A stretch of DNA of 64,000 nt, taken from the NCBI GenBank assembly GCA_949317995.1, contig OX439048.1, positions 32,075,495 through 32,139,494 of the forward strand. The letters are read 5' to 3'. The notes below the pieces were generated by a model, which saw nothing but the letters and a program-made list of their open reading frames with translations, was not told where the DNA came from and searched no databases. Shown here one piece after another: positions 47,281 to 57,955 of the stretch (position 1 is its first letter; the number at the start of each line of letters is the position of its first letter). The translations under genes were made by a program, and so were the position numbers. This DNA is from Acholoe squamosa (lineage: Eukaryota; Annelida; Polychaeta; Phyllodocida; Polynoidae).

Positions 47281-47643
47281 TTATTCACGTACATCTACTC
47301 CAGCCACAGCTAAGCTGGGAGTGGCTTGTGTGGTCATTTTATGAGGGTAATTGTACTTGGTGAGGCTAATATGGCCATGATAACCACCAGCAGTCCCATG
47401 CTGATCCCCCTGTTCAGTAAAGAGCCCATGGACCATGCCTGGAGACTGCCTTTGGCGGCCCTGTGCCATGAGGGCACTGCCAGAAAAGGCAGGGTATTGA
47501 AAGAATTGATCTTGTCCCATTATCACCCATAGTGGGCGATAATCGAGGGCGTCGTTTGCCTTGACCTCTATTAACACCAGCTCCTCCTGCACCTGGCAAC
47601 CTCCTCCAGGCCCTCCTACAGTACCACCTGGACTACCAAATCC
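47281..47643 (-). CDS. Possible terminal coding exon of an unidentified gene
   Basis: On the minus strand a pyrimidine-rich tract ending CATTGCTAG precedes an open stretch of about 120 codons ending in TAA at 47281-47283. No ATG begins it, which fits an internal or last exon entered in frame. The product is Gly/Gln-rich at the start (GSPGGTVGGPGGG), then has QEELVLIEVKANDALDYRPLW and a polar tail ending AVAGVDVRE. There is no signal peptide, membrane span or domain I recognise. Upstream exons would lie to the right. I could not identify them in the next 10 kb. It could also be an open frame by chance. Confidence 0.4.
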   Translation of the reverse strand, partial: GFGSPGGTVGGPGGGCQVQEELVLIEVKANDALDYRPLWVIMGQDQFFQYPAFSGSALMAQGRQRQSPGMVHGLFTEQGDQHGTAGGYHGHISLTKYNYPHKMTTQATPSLAVAGVDVRE

Positions 47644-50136
47644 TAGCAATGAGGAGGATTAGAGGATGATCTAGCTGAGACAGAGTGAGGAAATAGGCCT
47701 ACAATTTGAGGTGAATATTTTCTTACTGTTATATGATCGCGTGTTCTTTTGTACAACGATAAGAAAATAAATGTCGACAAGGGCCAGAGATGGATAGTCA
47801 AACCCTTTCAAGGATTACGGTGAGTGAGTGTGGACACAAGGTTTTTCTATACTCTGAGCATGATGGTTCATGGGTCAGTCCAACCTTTCTATCCCTCGCT
47901 TGTGTGGTATCCCATAATAGTTAACTACTTGACTTACTATCAGTGTCCATTGAGTGATCCTCACTTTTCACCAGACCGATTCACACCATGTCACGTGACA
48001 ACACAAATTGGGTTCCCAGAATGTCAGTGAACTACTCTCACGATACTTCTTTCAGCCACGCCCTACTGATGAGTAGGTTTTTCTGTTGATTTATCTTTTT
48101 AGCCATTTCTTTTTCACAGGGTCTTAGTATTTCCATTTTCCCACATTTTTAGCATGCATCACTTTGGAGTTAATTAGTGCAAAGGGTGTTGGAATCAGCA
48201 CCCCTTTATTCCTTGTTTTCCCATCCACTTTTCAGCATTAAATGCAAAAAAGGGGCTTTGATCCCATGGGGAATAATTACGTAGTAATCACTGACAATTA
48301 CTGACCAGGCTGTGGTTACACAGCCACCACAATTGTCATAGAATGCCTGAGAAAGTGAAGAGATCTGGCAAAGGACACCAAGGTAAATAATGATCATTTC
48401 ACCCTCAATGATGGCAGATACCATTTCTTTTGGGGTTGGCCTATTTCTAATACATGCATTGTCTGAGAAAGATAAAATAATTTTACGGATCCAGGATCCA
48501 TAGGAACATAGCTGAAACAGTCCTGATAAATATAATTAATGGAAAGATAGGAGCAATTTCTTGGGGGGGGGGGGTTAGAGAGAAAATGACAATATTCTTG
48601 ATGCATATCAATAAGAAAAGAACCCTTTTCTAGAGCAAATATGATAGCATTTACAAAGGAAAATATCTGAAGGAGAACTCACTCTTAAAATTCATTTTGA
48701 GGTCATAACAAGAATTGCCTCTCAGTGTGACCTTGGTCAGGAACGTTCTCATACAGGCGTCCATAGGTTAACAATGCCCCTCTTCCATACATAGCAGGCT
48801 ATCATGGGACCCATACACGACCAGAAGGGTCACGTGACCGAGCTTCTCTAAACGTCCACAAGAGGGTGAGTGAAGGTCAATGGCTTGTATGGCCTTGTGG
48901 GTTATCCTCAGCTGATCCTGGTCTGTTCTAATAATAGACGCCGTGTTAACCCTTTAGATGCTACATTGGTAGAACACCATGGCCTTTGACCGACATGAAT
49001 GCAATCATAGAGAGTCTACTCCCAAAGGCTGCATTCATGCATCATGCCGACACTATGAGATTGATACCCTCCCAAGGGAATGGGCCTAGTGGCAGGGCTG
49101 CATTGATGCCCCATACATTAATGGACTATTCAACCCGTAAATGCTTATACAGGGATATCTGAGCGATGGACCAGGATGACATCCAGTGTCAGCAGAAGAT
49201 TTTGTATTCTATTGAAATTTGGAAGCCTCTTCTAGCTCTATCCTGTCATTATGGGGTAATGGGCACATTCCAGCTTAAGTCTATCTTTCCATGTCCTCAG
49301 ATGCAATTAGTTCATATTATGCTATGCAATGTATATAGCAAAATGTGAATGGTTTCTAACAAATCCTGAAGTCTCCGAGATATTCTTATGAGCTTAAATA
49401 TGTTTTATATGATATTCTACCTGAAGTATATATGCCAAATCATGGGCAAACAGTCAAAAGTGCCTGTCCTCATCTCAATTTTTCAGTTTTGAAGCATAAT
49501 TGTAAAATGATCTTTGATAATGATACCTCACATATGTAAATAGATCAAATCATTGTCATTTCAATTTTTTAATACTTTTCTATGAATTTATTTCTGATGT
49601 TATCAGATTTCAGTTCATTTCCGAACGATAAATTATAAGATGCCTTAAATATAATGATCTAGATACCAAAAGTTATTTGGGTTTAGATAGAATAAAAGTA
49701 CTTAGAGGATGCTACCTAATGGCCTATGGCATTTTGGCAAGGCATACATTGTAAGTATCTTATGACTGTACAAAGTTGAGATAAAAACACCACCAGGGTT
49801 TCATTTCCGAACAGTTAATTAAGGGCACATACAACTATTCAGTACATAAAATTATTGTCATATAAATTTTCCTCAGTTATATCTATCTGAAAAAAATATT
49901 AGAAGATGAAGTGAGACATTCAAATGACTATCGGAACTCATGAGATTTTCATTTCCGAATGTTTATTTCCGAACATTTAATTATACCATAAAAACATCAC
50001 ACTTCTTCTTATGAAACGACTTCTAGAATACTTAATATATGCTACACAAAAACAGTAGTGGTACCAAATTAAAGCTGAAGCATAGCCAGACCTGATGGTG
50101 GTATATAATCCTTATCATTATCATTACTCTCCTTTC
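47644..50136. other. Non-coding stretch, no gene seen
   Basis: Short open frames only. A GGTCACGTGACC palindrome (E-box) lies at about 48828-48839. The phrase CATTTCCGAA(C/T) recurs four times between 49614 and 49975. Confidence 0.4.
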
Positions 50137-50137
50137 A

Positions 50138-50285
50138 GGTGTGTAAAGTCAAGTACCATAATTTTCTCTTGTGTTATACAATGTGGCATGCTGTGCCTTC
50201 AAAAACGACCCGCAAAAGATAGACTTAACATGGAATGTGCCAATGATGCAAACCTAATGGAGAGGAGATATTCCCAATGGTATTA
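50138..50285 (+). pseudogene. Relic similar to METTL27-like exon 1
   Basis: A CTTTCAG acceptor at 50132-50138 is followed by GTGTGTAAAG and then by a frame with an ATG at about 50189. It reads MLCLQKRPAKDR...ECANDANLMERRYSQWY before a TAG. The methyltransferase gene at 20.8 kb has the same order: TTTTAG acceptor, GTGT, a short untranslated part, then ATG with QK, ECANNTN and a YSDW segment. The match is short (about 12 residues spread over 32) but the arrangement is shared. No further methyltransferase exons were seen nearby, so it is probably a decayed duplicate. Confidence 0.4.
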
Positions 50286-51959
50286 GCCCAAACTCTTCTT
50301 CTGTAAACTATTACCCTACTACACATGGCAGCTGAGCTGTTCTGCGGGCTGTTGACCAGTAGAGCTGTATAGAAATGGTATATATTTTCACCTTGACCAG
50401 TGTTTTCATTAATCAGTCACCGTGTACTAATTTACATGTAAACTCCGGAGTGTGCATACCATGTGACATTACCCCCAGATTGATATTCATGCGGCAACAT
50501 TAATTAATTTTGTGGCCCAGTATTCCCCCTTTCCTATACCATGCAAAACACTTGTTATGGACTTGATTCAATTATAGGCGGACATTTGCTACCTATCTTA
50601 TCACGCCTGTTGTACGTGGAATTCTATAGGCCTAACATTAACAACCCAAAGTAGAGATAAACCCATCTTAAATCTGGGACTTGGTATACAGATGGAGTAA
50701 AAGCTTTTCAGTGCATATGCATACGAACCCTGCCAGCTGGCAGCTATAGCTGGCAAAACGTCTAAAGGACTGGCAGAACAATGAAGACTGCCAGGCCAAG
50801 TGACTGGCTAGACTTTGCACTATTTGCAGCTTGTGAAGTGGATGGTTGTTAAGGTTTCTGCAGTGTAGAGCAGAAACCATGGATATTTTGAGTGATTTTC
50901 CCAACCTTTCTACAAGAAATTTCCTCAAATTGTGCATATCTAGATTATTCCAATGATTAAAATATGTAGGACAACAAGGAGTTTTAATCACTGGTGAACG
51001 AAGGTAACCGGTACTGCAGACATTGCACTGGACCTCCAGAATGAAAAAGTTGCAGGACCGAATGTCCTGAACACTAAAAAACTTTTCGTATGGACTGGCA
51101 GTACTCTGGCTGAAGCGCAAGATGTCCTTTCCTTCTTTTTCTATGTCCACTCCTCTAGTCAAAGACAAGGAGGTGGGAGAGGACGAAGCTTGAAAGATTG
51201 CAAAATGTAGGCTGACAAAACATCAGCAAATTCAAAGTCTTACATGTGTATAGTAATGCAAAGTCTGAAATAAATATGATACATTGACATACAAAAATTG
51301 ATGCTGACTACTATAAAATCACCATCATCGCTATTGAATACAAGAAAATGTCGCAAATTACCAGTTTGGGCAATATAATGCTGTTACCCATTCTATTGTA
51401 ATACATTTGAATAAATGGCAGTCGGCTTTCAATCTTTTATTCGTTTGAACGCTGTCAAAATAAAAGTGCAAAGAGGGCAAGGCACAGGCCTGTATAGTTT
51501 AAGCTGCCCTCAATATTTTATCAAGTATAATCTGCCAGGATGAATTTACTTGTTTGTGAACATGGAGGTCTCCATGGAGGGTTCTGGACTTCTTTATGCA
51601 TTACAGGGGTGAGCACACAGCTCCCTCTCAGCAGTTGTCTACCGGTCATGATGTATGACTTGGACAACACTGCATCTACATGGGGTTCTATATAGGGCCC
51701 ATGATATTACACTCACCTAATGTACTCCAAGCCTAGTGTAGATTACCATTGTTTTACTATCTTATTCTAGATTTAGAGCCTAGTTTTCTCCTGATCTTAT
51801 GAAAACACTTTATTTATTTTTTAATTCATGTAATAGATTTAAATCTCCATATAGTCATATGCGATTTTCTCCATCGCCTATGGCTAACACATAGTTAGAA
51901 ATGTGCATGTTGCCATGGACAATTCATCAAATGGCAAAAAGGACAAGCATTTATTCTCA
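50286..51959. other. Mostly non-coding, with one unassigned ORF
   Basis: The only longer open frame is a minus-strand run of 166 codons (50668-51168) with many Cys, Leu and Ser and no recognised domain. Its plus strand also has broken open frames, so it may be a decayed retroelement piece. I do not call it a gene. Confidence 0.3.
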
Positions 51960-51974
51960 AGTAACACATAATAT

Positions 51975-52235
51975 ATGGTAAAGGCAGATCAACAGGTAAA
52001 TACACACTGGACACTACAAAAGTACAATTCACAGAATCACAATCTCTCTATTTGTTTCTGGGCTTCCCTAGCTCACTTAAAAGGGTCTATTTCTCCTCTT
52101 TGCTATCCCCTCAGGATGTGTGTGGTGCACATATGTGCGGGCACTGACACATTCCTCTTGAAATTGTGTAATGTAGTTCTCGCCATGAATGTGACCTTAG
52201 CTGTTGAAGTGGCGTTAAACAACTAGTACTCACTC
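51975..52235 (+). repeat. Probable SINE or non-LTR element 3' tail
   Basis: The end reads ATGAATGTGACCTTAGCTGT then GAAGTGGCGTTAAACAACTAG followed by ACTCACTCACTCT. A GGCGTTAAAC phrase before a short simple repeat is a common 3' tail of invertebrate SINE/non-LTR elements. The 5' boundary is uncertain. Confidence 0.45.
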
Positions 52236-54334
52236 ACTCTCTATTTGTTTCAATTTTCAAAAAGTATGTACTGTGTCCATATATCCATATATAGAACGTG
52301 GCTTATGTTATATCCAGGCCGAAATCATAATATACTAACACACTGATTTTAATCAGGATAATAGATATTAATATAAGTACGACTGTAATACATAATTTTT
52401 ATAGGCCTAATTTATCATAATTATTGACTTATGTACTGAACAGCAGTCTTTAAAATTCACTAAAATTCTGTGATATTACATCAATTGGATAGGTTTTTTC
52501 TTTGTATCCTTTATGGAACAAAAGGGGTATGTGATCCCCCTGATGAACCCATACATGTTGGGTAGTAGTAGCAGACACCTTTTCTATTAGTTATTTATAC
52601 ATATTGAGAAGCTTGACGAAATAATGATTCTATGTCATTGAACTGTATACAAGATTTTTTCATACTTAATATGATGTTGAAACATGGTTGTGTTAGGCAC
52701 AACGCTTTTCTATATAAAAACACAGTTTTTTCTCAATATGAAATAGCATACCTCACCTGTGGATAGGTTGCATGAATAGGATGCAAGACTGTATCCATTT
52801 GAAATGTAAATCGATATTAGTTGAGGGTATGTCGGCCCAATATTACTCTGGAAAAACATTTTATGACTGAATGCAATAAAAAAATTTGAAATTGAAAATT
52901 GAAATTGCTTTTAAGTTATTACGTTTTGTGAGTGATATGGATGTTGTGTCAAGGACAAGGCAAGAAAATTGTAAGCTTACCAATAGAAGTAGCTTACCAA
53001 TAATGGGGTTAAAAACGACACTAACAATTAAGAGACAAAGGAATTCCTGAACTCGACAATGCACGTGAAGACCCACGTCTAAACCACAGCCTAAATGGGC
53101 CTACCTTGCCGATCCCCACAGTAAGTGTTAAACAAATATGACAGTGACCCCCAATTCTGATGATTAGGCTTATATCCGACACTCACCCCCGACAGAGTGG
53201 TATGGGCTAGCCATCCAAGCTGCCAACAACATCCCACGCATCTGCCTTATAATTCCTACCTCTGACACCGTATGCCTGGCCTCCCACCATTGCCTTACTC
53301 CTTCACACCTACCGTGGAGTTCCGTCTAAGCTTCCCAGCATTAATAGATTCAATATCCCCCTATCCTATACTTAAGGATGACTGCTACTTTTCGAGGTTC
53401 GGAGTGATTAGTGCTTTATAAGTACCTATCCCATTGCCCTCCGTGTTATTTTGAGACCAGAACTTGTTTGAATACCTGCCATTCAAACCAGTCAGTACGG
53501 CAAACGCGTTCCCGTGGCCACCAGTGATCTATCATAACTCTTCCCGACACCTGAGGGGAGGCAGCACCGTCGGCCCTGTTCCCGTCATCTACGTCATTAG
53601 CTGTCATGGGTTAGAGGAGCAGCACCCAAATCCAATGTCAAGGTCACAAGAACGCGGCGACGACGCCTCCTAGCGACAGCGTCTGTCACTAGCAAAGAGT
53701 AAGGATGACTCAGCATTTCTGGTGACCAAGATGACAGATAGCTAGTATACAAGCTCAGACAGACAGTTGTGGGAAGTGCTCTTTGGTTTATTGTGTGACT
53801 GAACATGTGTTGTTTCATTAGTTTCAATGTCACTCACAGCAGTACTTAGTGGATCTTAGTGGATGGGAATGATACCAATGGTTTGATTTTATTTCATTTG
53901 TCTATTTTTTCTATTCATTCATTTTTTTTTTTTTTTTTTTTGGGGGGGGGGGTTAAAACAATAACACATAAAGGCACTGGCAGCCAGGGTCATTATAAAT
54001 ACATGTTATTTGTACATGCAACTCTAATATGGGCATAAGAGAGCTATATCTGAGGGCAAATTTAAGCATAAGAATATTCAGTATGCACCCTATATTCATA
54101 TAGAACTTCGACTTAGTTATAGCACAAAGACTATAACGTAAAGCATGGAGTATTGGCTGATGCTATCGAAATAGAGTAATCATTGGAATTAGCAAATAAA
54201 GACAATAATTATTTCCTCGTACTTCTAGCCTAGTCATTCAATAGAACAGTATATTATGTGAGAACCAATGTGAGAAGGAAATTATATTGTTATGAAGCAA
54301 ATAGTCATGGCTGGGTCTAGTATATCCATATAGT
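52236..54334. other. Non-coding stretch, no gene seen
   Basis: No convincing exon. A T-run passing into a G-run lies at 53923-53952 (about 19 T then about 11 G). Confidence 0.4.
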
Positions 54335-55375
54335 GAACAAGTAATCAATGGATAACTCATGACGAGTGTGTGTTAGTGAAGGATAATGACACGAGGCCGT
54401 AGGCCGAGTGTTATTAGCCTTCGCTAACACACACGAGTCATGAGTTATCCATTGTCTACTTATTTTATACCACGAAACCAATAAATAATCAATAGAATAC
54501 CAATAAATTCAATTTTAAAACAAAAATTATTCCCCCTCCCCGGGACTCGAAGCCAGCCATAGTGTGTGTACACAGGTACATACACCTCGTTGCCCGGCAG
54601 CGGACAGCGACAGCGCCCGTCTCGGCTAGGCTTGGCAGCGGCACACGGCGAAAAATAGTGTTTGTACACGATCGGTACATACACCTCGTCGCCCGGCAGC
54701 GGACAGCTAAAGCTTTAAATGCGTCTCGCGGTTATGATTGTGTATAATACACCTGGCAGCGGACAGCGACAGCGCCCGTTTCGGCTTGGCTTTGTTTGAA
54801 TGCATCTCGCGGTTATGTTTGTGTACTAAATACACCTCCTTGCCCGGCAGCGGACAGCGACAGCGCACACGGCGAAAAAAAGATGCGCCCGGGACGGGGC
54901 TCGATCCGCGTACCTCCGACGGCTGAACGCAAAGCGCTAACTGCTAGACCATCGCGCCTTCTCCATTCACTGCGTCTCGCCGTTATGTTTGTATATAATA
55001 CACCTCATCGCCCGGCAGTGGACAGTGACAGCGCACACGGCTTTGTATCATATCCAGAGGTGGTTCGAACCGAGCATTTCTCGTCAGTCCCTGTGGCGCA
55101 CTGCATAGGGAGTTGGACTAAGGACCTGAGATTGCAGGTTCGACCCCTACCATGGCAATGAAATAGTCTGTTGGTTTTAACATGTAACATATGACATGGA
55201 AGGACATGAGAGGCGTACGGTTATCCATGGATAACCGCACGGGGTGCGGGTTATCCATGGATAACCGCACGCCTTACAAAATCGATGTTACAGCCTATAG
55301 GGTGTGCAATATCGACAGATATGTGTATGGGAATAGCCACCAAAAAGCACTGAGTAACCAAGAAATCGTGGTATA
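54335..55375 (-). mobile_element. Composite tRNA-related repeat element, copy 2
   Basis: This is the reverse complement of the arrangement at 17495-18490 and is slightly longer. Its left end is a large hairpin (54339-54462): arms AAGTAATCAATGGATAACTC and GAGTTATCCATTGTCTACTT, with a second inner inverted pair (GTGTGTGTTAG / CTAACACACAC). Then follow several CGCCCGGCAGCGGACAGCGACAG units, a minus-strand tRNA-like block (54893-54967, A-box-like TGGTCTAGCAGTTAGCGC, B-box-like GGATCGAGCCCC), a plus-strand tRNA-like block ending CAGGTTCGACCCC, and two GGTTATCCATGGATAACC palindromes (about 55219-55266). The tRNA-like blocks do not close an acceptor stem, so they are not called as tRNA genes. Confidence 0.82.
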
Positions 55376-57055
55376 ATGAACACTAAGCTTGGTTGGCAAG
55401 GCCCACAGTTCTAAGGCAAATCACGCCTGAGTACAAACACAATTTCCCTATACTACTTACAAGCAGTTTTCTGCAGCGTGCTTGGTGTACCGCGGCTTTC
55501 CTTCTATATATAAAGGGAGACACTGAGTGTAAAAAGTATACTTAAGTCGAATCATTGTTTTATTGATTGGACCTCGAGAACTAAAGTAACCTTTTATGTT
55601 TAGAACAGACGAGAGTCCATAAACTTGGCAAGATAGTCACCACTTCATATTTTCTAGTTAGCATCATGTTTCATCTTTAAACTGCTCAGGTGACGAATGT
55701 GATGAATGGAACGTTCAAGCACATTTGAGTAGGGCTATAACACAGTAGGTTTTCCCCCTTCATACCGTGGTTTAACTATTACAATAATGTCCAAGACAAA
55801 ACCATCTAACAACTAGAATGTTTTATAAAAAGCATTATAATACCCAGTACACAATAAAGGATTCTCCAGTCTAAATCCAAAGCCCTGTGGCCTGCTCACA
55901 AGCCCAAGAGGACTTATCCCATGGGTGGTCATGCATTCTGACTAGGCCATCACCCGCCCTGTCCCTCCTGACTAGGCCCAACCTAGTCACTGTGGTTGGT
56001 GGGGTAATTGCATACGGAATTTGGATCCCACAAGCCAGAGCTTGGATCAATACTAGCTGTTGAGGCCGAAAGAGGATCAAACGGGGCATGGTCCTTGGTG
56101 TATTGAAGAAATGGGAATCAGTCGCCGCTCCCAAATCTACAGGGAGATCATGTATTGAAATTCCTGAAAATTCAATTTCTAGGGGAAAAAATGCTGTGTC
56201 TCCTTGAAGGAGGACTGCACTTGAATGATGGTATTGCCAATTTGGGTTTGCCTGCTGGAAATATCGCTCTAAATGCCATGGCTGTCTGATCTGACTCGAT
56301 GGGTTGCATCCATGAGTCAGGCTGTTAAAGAATGGGAGCTGAAGAGCCAGTGTAAAAGACACAGGGATGTGAACGAGCATTTGTACTCATAGCATCTGAC
56401 TTAACCAGAATCTAAGACAGAAAGCAGAAGGAGATGAAGAAGGCATCACAAGGTAAGAAGGATTTGAGAGAATTGTGTCAGAACAGCAAACATTTAAGGA
56501 CACGTGGATAACAGGGGAATGCGACTACAAGAACCTTACTGCATGCCTGGATAATAAGAAATGAGGAAATGATTTAAATACCCTGGTTCGCTATCCTTTC
56601 TCCAAGCACAAAATGCCCATCTGCTTGGAACACAATTTGCTAAGGAATATTCAGAGCGCTTCAAATGAAATGTAAATTACTTTATCCTAACAAATTTTAC
56701 GAGTTGATTGGTCAGACACCTTCGCTACGAATATGACCCTAATGCATTGAAATATATAAGTGAACATAGTCCGTTTTTCCAAAGTCTTAATTAACCACTG
56801 GTTTCCACGATTTTCAAGTTGCAAATGGTTTCTGATGCAAAAATATCCATTTACCAGGGTCGTGTTCATTACCATCTTGTTCATAGCAGCGATTTAAAAC
56901 CTGATCATCCTTCCACAACGTCGGATTGTATCTTCAAAGCCAGCCTATCCACTACAAACCACCTCTTAGGTCCCTCATAGTACCCACATTAAATACACGG
57001 CAGCCAAACCGCCATCCTCCGCCTACTATATCTCAACCCTTCTTGACCCCTTGCC
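55376..57055. other. Mostly non-coding, with one uncertain ORF
   Basis: A minus-strand ATG-initiated open frame of 169 codons (56380-55871) starts with a hydrophobic stretch (LVHIPVSFTLALQLPFF) that could pass for a signal peptide. It has no recognised domain, no clear poly(A) signal and no homologue that I know. A stop codon lies shortly upstream in frame. It may be chance. Nothing else is seen. Confidence 0.3.
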
Positions 57056-57061
57056 GCACCC

Positions 57062-57200
57062 ACGTCACGTGACGAGCTACTTCCGGTTACGTCATGTGTC
57101 TGTCACATGACTTGTTTGGGTGTCGGTTGACTCTAATCTGCGACGACAGATGGCGCTACAGTCGCCAGCTTCAGTGACCTTGGGTGATATAAGAGAGGCG
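57062..57200. promoter_or_regulatory. Promoter-like cluster of CRE, E-box and ETS words
   Basis: Within about 70 bases are CACGTCACGTGAC (CRE half plus E-box), ACTTCCGGTTACGTCA (ETS word next to a CRE) and GTCACATGAC. AGATGGCGCTACAG and a TATA-like GATATAAGAG follow at about 57187. Such clusters are typical of animal core promoters of widely expressed genes. No transcribed gene could be matched to it on either side. Confidence 0.4.
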
Positions 57201-57601
57201 CTGTAGGCACACAGACAGCGATAATGTTGGCACTATCTGGCAGCGAGCGACCCATCATTCACATTAAATGGCAGCAAATAGCATTGCTTATCTTGGTGTT
57301 AGAGTAACGTTGGGTGCCAGGATATCTGTGGTGGCACCTACGTGGGCTAACATATATCCCCAAACCCAAACCATCGCCCCCTTCATCTTATCACAGAGAG
57401 TTAAGGCTGTGACAAGACTCACCTAAGAGAGGCAGTCTGTATCCAGATTTGATAGCAGGCCTAGTATTGCAAATACCCTCAATAAACAGAATCACAGTGG
57501 TGTCACTCTGGTTCAAGATGGATCAAAAGGTTGATCTTGGCTAGGGATAGCAGTCCATAGCAGAACAGGGTGAACGTAGGCCCCATCATGTTAACCATAC
57601 A

Positions 57602-57955
57602 ACAGAGGCGTAGGAGACAAATCTTCATTGGGGGGCCCAATGGGGGTCCAGCTGGGACCCATCACGACCACCTTGATTTGCCGACTTCATCGCGATTACA
57701 CCTATACATATCTATCTAGATTTTGTATATAAGAGTTATTTTTGGTGACTTTTATGTGTGATTTGAAGATCTAGCCCCCATTTTCCCTATCCCATTACCA
57801 TATAAATCTCTCCTGTTTTGGATGCTTATGGATTTTATTATGAGGTCTTGACAAATTATTTTTTTTTTGGGGGGGCCCAGACATACTCAGGCCCCATCTG
57901 CTTTGTGATTGGGGGGCCCAGGCCCCCCTGCCCCCCACTTTTCCTACGCCCCTGT
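57602..57955. mobile_element. MITE with CAGGGGCGTAGGA-type ends
   Basis: The left end is ACAGAGGCGTAGGA. The right end reads TCCTACGCCCCTGT, the reverse complement with one change. G-runs and a GGGGGGCCCA word occur inside. It is about 354 bases with no coding sequence. Confidence 0.75.

Noticed and set aside
50668..51168. 166-codon minus-strand ORF as a gene
   Set aside because: No domain, no splice or poly(A) context, and composition not clearly coding.
54893..54967. tRNA gene
   Set aside because: A-box and B-box words are present, but the acceptor stem and anticodon arm do not close into a cloverleaf. The block is part of a repeated element.
55871..56380. 169-codon minus-strand ORF as a secreted protein gene
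   Set aside because: A possible signal peptide alone is weak evidence. There is no recognised domain or poly(A) signal, so it is mentioned only inside the spacer entry.
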